From NCBI GenBank assembly GCA_905236265.1, contig CAJOOV010000125.1, positions 1-25,264 of the forward strand: a stretch of 25,264 nucleotides of DNA, read 5' to 3'. Every line of letters starts with the position of its first letter. The first letter of the stretch is position 1. Under the pieces are notes generated by a model that saw only the letters and a list, made by a program, of their open reading frames with translations, did not search any database and was not told the origin of the DNA. Shown here in pieces: positions 15,381 through 20,964 of this stretch. The position numbers and the translations under genes are program-made. The DNA comes from an uncultured Oscillospiraceae bacterium. Lineage in GTDB: Bacteria > Bacillota > Clostridia > Oscillospirales > Oscillospiraceae.

Positions 15381-15594
15381 ACGCCCTCCGTCACCGCCTG
15401 TGGCGGTGCCAGCTAAAGGCATAAGTTCGCATTGCCAAATCAGAGATTTGGATGCTCACTGAACCTCCCTCAAAGGGGGAGGCATTGGCAAAGGGTGTCA
15501 GGGTTGCTGTTTCGGGAAAGCTTTGCATTATCTTAACATGTATGTCAAAAGCCCCCTCTGAGAGGGGGCTGTCAGCGAAGCTGACTGGGGGAGT
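15381..15594. repeat. MITE-like structured repeat, copy 2 (214 bp, carries a 52-bp insertion)
   Basis: Homologue of the element at 3299-3460 in the same orientation: it shares the left arm CCCTCCGTCACCGCCTG, the GGCATTGGCAAA block, a core of identical 69-bp length, and the right arm ending CAGCGAAGCTGACTGGGGG. The left hairpin 2 reads CCTCCCTC/AAGGGGGAGG here. Between left hairpins 1 and 2 it has 52 extra bases (15412-15463), including the palindrome CCAAATC/GATTTGG. It starts 5 bp after the lepB stop and ends 38 bp before the terminator stem. Confidence 0.8.
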
Positions 15595-15631
15595 ATCAGG
15601 CGCGCGCTGTGCACCCCTGCCCTGAAAACAG

Positions 15632-15678
15632 AGAGTGCGTATTTTCAACACCTTACGCTGAAAATACGCACTCTTTTT
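15632..15678 (+). terminator. Strong intrinsic terminator after lepB
   Basis: Perfect 16-bp stem AGAGTGCGTATTTTCA / TGAAAATACGCACTCT (15632-15647, 15659-15674) with an 11-nt loop and a six-T run. It ends the ymdB-lepB transcript after reading through the repeat. Confidence 0.9.
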
Positions 15679-15731
15679 TGATACATGTCCGGAAAAGACC
15701 CATGAGCGCCGGGTGTGTAAACCCGCAGGCG

Positions 15732-15761
15732 TTGACACAAGCGCCGGGCGCATACTATAAT
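15732..15761 (+). promoter_or_regulatory. Sigma-A promoter of the NUDIX-AlkD fusion gene
   Basis: Perfect TTGACA (15732-15737) and TATAAT (15756-15761) with an 18-nt spacer, 32 nt upstream of the start codon. Confidence 0.85.
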
Positions 15762-15793
15762 GCCAAAAAACATGTGATGGACAGGTGATCGCC

Positions 15794-16861
15794 ATGGACG
15801 TAACCGCAGCGGTATTCTATCAGGACAACCGGATCCTGCTCATGCGCCGGGGACAGGGACACAGCTACGCCGGGGGCTGGGAGTATCCCGGCGGCAAGGT
15901 GGAGCCGGGGGAGAGCGGAGAGGCGTGTATCCGCCGTGAGCTGCATGAGGAACTGGGCATTGACGCTGAGATCGGCGTATTGATGGCACAGTGGGAGAGA
16001 CCGGAGCCGGGGGAGGCGTTCCGCCTGCGGGCTTACCGTGTATTGTCCTATCAGGGGGAGATCACCCTCACCGACCACGACCGGATGGAGTGGGTGCCGC
16101 TGGAGCGGCTGACGGAGCATGAGCAGCTCCCGGCTGACCTGGAGCTGTCCCGGCAGATCGCACAGGTGTTTTCCACCCGGAACCGGATTGTTCAGGAGCT
16201 GGAGCAGCTTCAGGACAAGCCCTATGCCCAATTCCAGAGAAAGCTGCTTCCCACTGTTTCGCCGGAAAGGGTGATCGGCGTGCGCACCCCGGAGCTGCGC
16301 AGGCTGGCAAAACGGCTGGACGCAGCAGGGGAGGGGCGGGACTTTTTGCTGGCGCTGCCCCACGAGACCTTCGACGAGAACCAGCTCCACGCCTTTCTCA
16401 TCTCCCGTATCCCGGACTTTGAAGCCTGCGTACAGGCGGTGGAGACGTTCTTGCCCTATATCGACAATTGGGCGGGCTGTGACCAGCTCTCCCCCAAGGT
16501 CTTTGGGCGCAATACCCCACTGCTGCTGCCCCATGTGAAGGCGTGGCTGCAAAGCCCGCTGCCCTACACCGTCCGGTTCGGAATGGGAATGCTGATGCAG
16601 CACTATTTAGAGGATGACTTCCGGCCGGAGTACCCCGCCATGGTGGCGGCAGTGGACAGCGGGGAATACTATGTGCAGATGATGCAGGCGTGGTATTTTG
16701 CCACGGCGCTGGCAAAGCAGTACGATGCCATAGTGCCCTATCTGGAGCAGGGGAAGCTGAGCCGGTGGGTACACAACAAGACCATTCAAAAGGCGGTGGA
16801 GAGCCTGCGGATTGACCCGGAACGAAAGGCGTACCTGAAAACCCTGCGCCGTAAGGGCTGA
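15794..16861 (+). CDS. NUDIX (MutT-like) hydrolase fused to an AlkD-like DNA alkylation repair domain
   Basis: One uninterrupted 355-residue frame with two domains. Residues 1 to about 130 form a MutT-type NUDIX hydrolase with a full box, GGKVEPGES...RRELHEELGI, expected to cleave nucleoside diphosphate derivatives such as oxidised dNTPs. Residues about 140-355 match the AlkD-like HEAT-repeat glycosylase family (DNA alkylation repair, COG4912 type), starting QDKPYAQFQRKLLPT and VIGVRTPELRRLAKRL, where stand-alone members normally begin. Trp226 and Asp230 in WAGCD have the spacing of the catalytic Trp/Asp of Bacillus AlkD, and Arg260 and Trp299 may match its other aromatic-cradle residues (by spacing, from memory). 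The ATG at 15794 follows AGGTGAT; a GTG at 15785 is an alternative. The gene would couple pool sanitation with base excision (inference). It converges with thyX, leaving 5 bp between stop codons. Confidence 0.9.
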   Translation: MDVTAAVFYQDNRILLMRRGQGHSYAGGWEYPGGKVEPGESGEACIRRELHEELGIDAEIGVLMAQWERPEPGEAFRLRAYRVLSYQGEITLTDHDRMEWVPLERLTEHEQLPADLELSRQIAQVFSTRNRIVQELEQLQDKPYAQFQRKLLPTVSPERVIGVRTPELRRLAKRLDAAGEGRDFLLALPHETFDENQLHAFLISRIPDFEACVQAVETFLPYIDNWAGCDQLSPKVFGRNTPLLLPHVKAWLQSPLPYTVRFGMGMLMQHYLEDDFRPEYPAMVAAVDSGEYYVQMMQAWYFATALAKQYDAIVPYLEQGKLSRWVHNKTIQKAVESLRIDPERKAYLKTLRRKG

Positions 16862-16866
16862 AACGC

Positions 16867-17652
16867 TCAGACTTTCCCCGCTGCCTGCTCCTTCAGCGCC
16901 TGGAAGTGCTCCCGCACGCAGGCGGCCTGACCGCAGGACATTTTGCCCTCGGTGCAGCCCCCTGCCACGCATCCGGGGCCTGCCTTGGCAAAGAGGTTGG
17001 GGGCGATGGGATAGACCAGACGAAGCATCTCCTCTGCCAGCGCCCGAATCTCCCACTGGGCACGATTGCAGCAGCGCAGGCGGAAGAAGTGGTTCAGGCT
17101 GCGGGCGTTCATGGTGACTACCATTTTCGTCTCGCAGGCGTTGGGCAGCACAAACCGGGCGTCCTCATTGGCCAGCTTTTCCGCCTTTTTCCCGGCGGTC
17201 ATTTCGTCCATGCCCTGCGCCATAAGCGCCGCCTTATGCTTCGCCTGCAGGGCGGCGGCAATGTTCAAATAGTGCCGCCCCTCCTCCTCCATAGCGGTGA
17301 GGAAGGCGGCCTTAGCCGCCTCATCCCCCTCCACCTCCGGGGGAATGACAAACCGGAAGTCCTCCAGACGGACATACCGCTGGCTCTGTACGGAGAAGGA
17401 GGCGAGACGGTGCCGGGTGATCTGGGCCAGCAGGGCGCGGGACACGCCCTCAATGGCAAAGGTGAAGGAGGCGTGCTCTGTGGGGCTGTCGTGGCCGAAG
17501 CCTGCCAGCATCTGCACGAATTTTGCGTCCTTCTCCGGCGTGGTCTTTTCCATCAGCGCATCCACGCCCACCGGAGAGTAGCAAAGCCGTGCGGCGGCGG
17601 CCACCACCCGCTCCGGCTGGGGTGTGTGGGCGATCAGTTCTACCTTTAACAT
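16867..17652 (-). CDS. thyX: Flavin-dependent thymidylate synthase
   Basis: Makes dTMP from dUMP using FAD, NADPH and methylene-tetrahydrofolate, without the dihydrofolate product of ThyA. The 261 residues include the ThyX signature RHR...S....S.RY at residues 80-93 and an EHASFTF stretch upstream of it. The ATG at 17652 is preceded by AGGAGGAAACGCT, a strong ribosome binding site. The C-terminus holds a cysteine-rich tail (GPGCVAGGC, CGQAAC) not needed for catalysis in typical ThyX; this may bind metal, though that is only a suggestion. It is divergent from the PHP phosphatase gene with interlocked promoters. Confidence 0.95.
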   Translation of the reverse strand: MLKVELIAHTPQPERVVAAAARLCYSPVGVDALMEKTTPEKDAKFVQMLAGFGHDSPTEHASFTFAIEGVSRALLAQITRHRLASFSVQSQRYVRLEDFRFVIPPEVEGDEAAKAAFLTAMEEEGRHYLNIAAALQAKHKAALMAQGMDEMTAGKKAEKLANEDARFVLPNACETKMVVTMNARSLNHFFRLRCCNRAQWEIRALAEEMLRLVYPIAPNLFAKAGPGCVAGGCTEGKMSCGQAACVREHFQALKEQAAGKV

Positions 17653-17681
17653 AGCGTTTCCTCCTGTGTATGCTTTCCTGC

Positions 17682-17710
17682 ATTATAACATGCAGCCTGT
17701 ACTTTGACAA
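17682..17710 (-). promoter_or_regulatory. Promoter of thyX
   Basis: Minus-strand TTGTCA (plus 17705-17710), a 17-nt spacer and TATAAT (plus 17682-17687). Its -35 box overlaps the -35 box of the opposing promoter at 17704-17709. Confidence 0.8.
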
Positions 17711-17732
17711 TTGCTGTATGTCATCGTATAAT
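17704..17732 (+). promoter_or_regulatory. Promoter of the PHP histidinol phosphatase gene
   Basis: Perfect TTGACA (17704-17709), a 17-nt spacer and TATAAT (17727-17732), 27 nt upstream of the start codon. Confidence 0.85.
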
Positions 17733-17759
17733 CATACCAAAGAAAAACAAGGTGATAGT

Positions 17760-18566
17760 ATGCTTTTGACCGACACCCATATCCACTCCACCGTCTCCTT
17801 TGACGGGCACAATACCCGCACCGAAATGGCGCAGGCGGCCATGAAAAAGGGCATTCAAACCCTCTGCTTTACCGACCACTATGACGTGGTGAACGAGAAA
17901 AACGAGCTGGTTCCCCGCTATGACTGGACACCTGCCCGACGGGAGCATCAGGCGGCGCTGTCTGCCGTGGGGAGGGACATGGAGCTGCTCTACGGTTTGG
18001 AGCTGGGCAACGCCCCTGCCTGCTGGGAGGGGGCAGAGGCGGCATTACAGGAGCCGGGGCTGGACTTCGTTCTCGGCTCTATCCACAACGCCTCCACCGC
18101 CCTGAACTGGCAGGACTATTACTATGTCTCCTTCGACACGCCGGAGCTTTGCTGTGCCTATCTGGACGACTACTTTGACCAGCTGGAGCAGCTCATGGCA
18201 TGGGGCAATTTCGACAGCCTTGCCCATCTGCCCTATCCCCTGCGCTATATGCGGGACAGGGACGCTCAGGCGGTTGACCTGCACCGCTATGACGACCGGA
18301 TTGACGCTCTGCTCCGCTCTTTGGTGGAGACGGGGAAGGCATTGGAGGTAAACTCCGCCAAAAAGCTGCCCCTGATGCCGGAGTACCGTTGGCTACTGGA
18401 GCGGTTCCGGGCGCTGGGGGGCGAGCTGGTCACGGTTGGCTGTGACGCCCACCGGGTTTCTGACGTAGGCGTGGGGCTGGCAGAGGGGACGGCGCTGGTG
18501 CAGGCCTGCGGCTTTTCCTATCTGACGGTGTTTCGAGGGAGAAAGCCCTGCCCGGTGAAGCTGTGA
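17760..18566 (+). CDS. hisK: PHP-domain histidinol-phosphate phosphatase
   Basis: HisK-type phosphatase that removes phosphate from L-histidinol phosphate, the penultimate stage of histidine synthesis. The ATG at 17760 follows AAGGTGAT and gives 268 residues, the usual length. PHP metal motifs are visible: TDTHIHST (His7, His9), TDHYD (His40), GSIH, and GCDAHR near the C-terminus. No other his genes are nearby, common for HisK in Firmicutes. A phosphoesterase with another small substrate cannot be excluded because PHP proteins are versatile. It has its own consensus promoter and no clear terminator; the following 120 bp contain no supported gene. Confidence 0.9.
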   Translation: MLLTDTHIHSTVSFDGHNTRTEMAQAAMKKGIQTLCFTDHYDVVNEKNELVPRYDWTPARREHQAALSAVGRDMELLYGLELGNAPACWEGAEAALQEPGLDFVLGSIHNASTALNWQDYYYVSFDTPELCCAYLDDYFDQLEQLMAWGNFDSLAHLPYPLRYMRDRDAQAVDLHRYDDRIDALLRSLVETGKALEVNSAKKLPLMPEYRWLLERFRALGGELVTVGCDAHRVSDVGVGLAEGTALVQACGFSYLTVFRGRKPCPVKL

Positions 18567-18702
18567 GCGGGCTGAGTGAACGACTCGGTGATTACCCTTC
18601 GGAGCCGTCCACAGAATTGCGGCAAAAATACGATGCGAGTGTTGGGAGCGGACAGAAGTATTACTGACCTGGCTGAGGTGTTGAACATTGGGGTTTTGGG
18701 AC

Positions 18703-18915
18703 ATGATTGAGTTTTTCGAGGTTTTTGCGCCTCCCGTGCTGCTCACCGGAAGTATCATTGCATTGGTGCAGGCGATAAAAAAGAAGAGAACTACCAAAAC
18801 GAAAGTCCTGCTCATACTGGCAGTTGCGGCAACGGGCATTGCAAGTCTGCAATTCTTATATTTTACGGTAGCGTTAATCGGATTCTTATTTTTGGGATGG
18901 AGCATTCAATTTTGA
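18703..18915 (+). CDS. Small two-helix membrane protein, unknown function
   Basis: A 70-residue frame from the ATG at 18703 (a TTG at 18688 would add five residues). It has two hydrophobic segments, about residues 8-24 and 36-66, joined by a strongly basic loop (KKKRTTKTK), consistent with a small membrane hairpin protein. I do not recognise the family. The coding stretch is visibly more AT-rich than its neighbours and the ribosome binding site is poor (TTGGGGTTTTGGGAC). It sits in a roughly 390-bp gap between hisK and the fumarase gene on the same strand, 43 bp before the latter. The AT bias of hydrophobic codons could exaggerate the coding signal, so this is tentative. Confidence 0.5.
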   Translation: MIEFFEVFAPPVLLTGSIIALVQAIKKKRTTKTKVLLILAVAATGIASLQFLYFTVALIGFLFLGWSIQF

Positions 18916-18958
18916 AGCAGAGTCCAAAACCATCAACTGTATTGCAAAGGAGCTAAAA

Positions 18959-19801
18959 ATGAGAGAAATCCGCTGTGAGGACATTATTCAAACCGTCCGT
19001 GACCTGTGCATTCAGGCAAATTCCCGCCTCCCGGAGGATGTGCAAGCTGCCATCCGCACAGCCCGGCAGCGGGAGGAATCCCCGGTAGGCGCTGCGATTC
19101 TGGGGGATCTGGTGGAAAATTTCACCTTTGCAGGGGAGAAGGGGCTCCCCATCTGTCAGGACACCGGCATGGCAGTGGTGTTCTGCGACGTGGGGCAGGA
19201 GGTACACATCACCGGGGGCTTGCTGTCTGATGCGGTGAATGAGGGAGTGCGCCGGGGCTATACGGAGGGCTTTCTCCGCTGCAGCGTGGTGAGTGACCCC
19301 CTGCGCCGGGTGAATACCAATGACAACACCCCCGCCGTGCTCCACACCCGTCTGGTGGCGGGGGACAGGCTGACCATCACCGTTGCCCCCAAGGGCTTCG
19401 GCAGCGAGAACATGGCCAGCCTCACCATGCTCAAGCCCTCCGTCACAAGGGAACAGGTGGAGCAAACGATCGTGGACGCCGTGTCCCGTGCAGGCTCAAA
19501 CCCCTGCCCGCCTATTGTCGTTGGCGTGGGGCTGGGGGGAGACTTCGAGCTCTCCGCCCTTTTGGCAAAGCGTGCCCTGCTGCGAGCGCTGGACGAGGAC
19601 AACCCCGACCCCTATTACGCCGATATGGAGCATTCCCTGCTGGAAAAGATCAACGCCCTTGGCATCGGCCCCCAGGGATTGGGAGGGCGGACAACCGCCC
19701 TGAAGGTGAGCATTGAGGCCTACCCCACCCACATCGCCGGACTGCCCTGTGCGGTGAATATCAACTGCCACGTCACCCGCCACGCCTGCGCCGTTTTGTG
19801 A
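18959..19801 (+). CDS. Class I fumarate hydratase / L-tartrate dehydratase alpha subunit
   Basis: N-terminal (alpha) subunit of the [4Fe-4S] two-subunit fumarase/tartrate dehydratase family, which reversibly hydrates fumarate to malate. The 280 residues match alpha-subunit length. Cluster-ligand cysteines are in the family contexts ICQDTG, NPCPPIVVG and, near the C-terminus, NINCHVTRHAC; KGFGSENM is the conserved loop. The ATG at 18959 follows AAGGAG. The beta subunit normally lies immediately downstream, but here a 119-bp gap and hpf follow, so the partner must be elsewhere, earlier in the genome or lost. TtdA and FumA alpha are hard to separate by sequence alone, so no symbol is given. Confidence 0.9.
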   Translation: MREIRCEDIIQTVRDLCIQANSRLPEDVQAAIRTARQREESPVGAAILGDLVENFTFAGEKGLPICQDTGMAVVFCDVGQEVHITGGLLSDAVNEGVRRGYTEGFLRCSVVSDPLRRVNTNDNTPAVLHTRLVAGDRLTITVAPKGFGSENMASLTMLKPSVTREQVEQTIVDAVSRAGSNPCPPIVVGVGLGGDFELSALLAKRALLRALDEDNPDPYYADMEHSLLEKINALGIGPQGLGGRTTALKVSIEAYPTHIAGLPCAVNINCHVTRHACAVL

Positions 19802-19838
19802 CGGCGGGAAAGTTTTGTAAAAATATTTCGTTCATCTC

Positions 19839-19867
19839 TTTCCAAATGGGAAATCCTGTGGTATAAT
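19839..19867 (+). promoter_or_regulatory. Promoter of hpf
   Basis: TTTCCA at 19839-19844, a 17-nt spacer and perfect TATAAT at 19862-19867, about 54 nt before the start codon. Confidence 0.65.
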
Positions 19868-19920
19868 CACAGCATAGAAAAGCCTTCCGCTTTTCACAAA
19901 CAGGAAGGAGCTGAACCACA

Positions 19921-20445
19921 ATGAAGTTTACATTGATCGACAAAAAAGCACCTCAGCCGAAGAAAGTTCTGGATTATGCGGAGAAAAAGGTGAGCAAGCT
20001 GGACAAGTACTTCGGCATGGAGGCGGATGCCACCGTCCGGTTTCAGGAGAAGAAGCGGGGACAGGTGAAGATTGAAGTCACCGTGCGCAACGGGAAATCC
20101 ATCTTCCGTGCAGAGTCCTATTCCGACTCCATGTTCTCCGCAATCGACGCCGCTGTGGATACCATCGAGGGTCAGATTCGCAAGAACAAGACCCGCCTCG
20201 CCAAGCAGCTTCGCAGGGACGCCTTCGAGGCGCTGCCTGAGACGGAGAGCGATGAGGAGTCTCTGGAGGTCATCCGCACCAAGCGCTTTGCCCTTGCGCC
20301 CATGAGCGTGGAGGAGGCAGTGATGCAGATGAATCTGCTGGGTCACAGCTTCTTTGCCTTCCGCAATGCGGACGAAAACGGCGCTTTCTCTGTGGTCTAC
20401 GCCCGGGAGGAGGGGCATTACGGCCTGATTGTTGACGAGGGATAA
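19921..20445 (+). CDS. hpf: Long-form ribosome hibernation promoting factor
   Basis: Binds the 30S decoding region and dimerises 70S ribosomes into inactive 100S particles in stationary phase or stress. The 174 residues have the two-part layout of long HPF: an N-terminal ribosome-binding domain (1 to about 100, starting MKFTLIDKK, with KKVSKLDKYF), a charged linker (ETESDEE), and a C-terminal dimerisation domain from about 118 (IRTKRFALAPMSVEEAVMQM...LGHSFFAF). The ATG at 19921 follows AGGAAGGAGC. It has its own promoter and terminator, so is monocistronic. Its closeness to relA, another starvation-response gene, is suggestive but not proof of co-regulation. Confidence 0.96.
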   Translation: MKFTLIDKKAPQPKKVLDYAEKKVSKLDKYFGMEADATVRFQEKKRGQVKIEVTVRNGKSIFRAESYSDSMFSAIDAAVDTIEGQIRKNKTRLAKQLRRDAFEALPETESDEESLEVIRTKRFALAPMSVEEAVMQMNLLGHSFFAFRNADENGAFSVVYAREEGHYGLIVDEG

Positions 20446-20477
20446 GCTGCCCTCCCCGGTGATTGCGATAGGAAAAC

Positions 20478-20507
20478 TGCCCCCGGAGCCGAAAGGCTCC
20501 GGGGGCA
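20478..20507. terminator. Terminator between hpf and dtd
   Basis: Perfect 13-bp stem TGCCCCCGGAGCC / GGCTCCGGGGGCA with a GAAA tetraloop (20478-20490, 20495-20507). The minus-strand tail is GTTTTCC, favouring termination of the relA-dtd transcript; the plus-strand tail TTGTG is weaker but probably works for hpf. Confidence 0.8.
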
Positions 20508-20516
20508 TTGTGCATC

Positions 20517-20960
20517 CTACAGTGTATCCGTGTCAAACAGCAGCGTCACAGGCCCGTCGTTCACCGACGCAACCTTCATATCCGCCCCGAACGCCCCGCA
20601 CTCCACGACAAAGCCCTTTGACCGGCAGGCGGCGAGGAAATGCTCATACAGGGGAATGGCCGTATCCGGCTTTGCAGCGTGGGAGAAGCCGGGACGGCGG
20701 GATTTCAGGTCGGCGTAGAGGGTGAACTGGCTGATGACCAGCAGTGCGCCGCCCACAGTCTCCAGATTCAGGTTCATCTTTCCGTTTTCGTCCTCAAACA
20801 CCCGGCAATTGCAGATTTTCTCTGCCAGCCGGTCGGCCTGCGCCGGGGTGTCCTCCGGTCCCACGCCCAGCAGAACCAGAAAGCCCCGTCCGATGCTGCC
20901 CCGCAGCGCACCGTCAATGGTGACGCTTGCGCTGGAAACTCTGGTAACCACTGCCCGCAT
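20517..20960 (-). CDS. dtd: D-aminoacyl-tRNA deacylase
   Basis: Removes D-amino acids (and glycine mischarged on tRNA-Ala) from tRNA, a translation quality-control step. The 147 residues match the family. The two DTD signature motifs are present: SQFTLYAD (usual SQFTLYG, with the Gly replaced by Ala) and NDGPVT, the cross-subunit Gly-cisPro motif. The ATG at 20960 is 4 bp from the relA stop, with GAGGAGATGAGG inside the relA end as ribosome binding site, so it is cotranscribed with relA. The relA-dtd order is the Bacillus arrangement. Confidence 0.96.
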   Translation of the reverse strand: MRAVVTRVSSASVTIDGALRGSIGRGFLVLLGVGPEDTPAQADRLAEKICNCRVFEDENGKMNLNLETVGGALLVISQFTLYADLKSRRPGFSHAAKPDTAIPLYEHFLAACRSKGFVVECGAFGADMKVASVNDGPVTLLFDTDTL

Positions 20961-20964
20961 GACC

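Noticed and set aside
18563..18667. 34-codon GTG frame overlapping the hisK stop codon
   Set aside because: Overlap position is suggestive of coupling, but there is no recognisable protein, no conserved motif and a length easily reached by chance.
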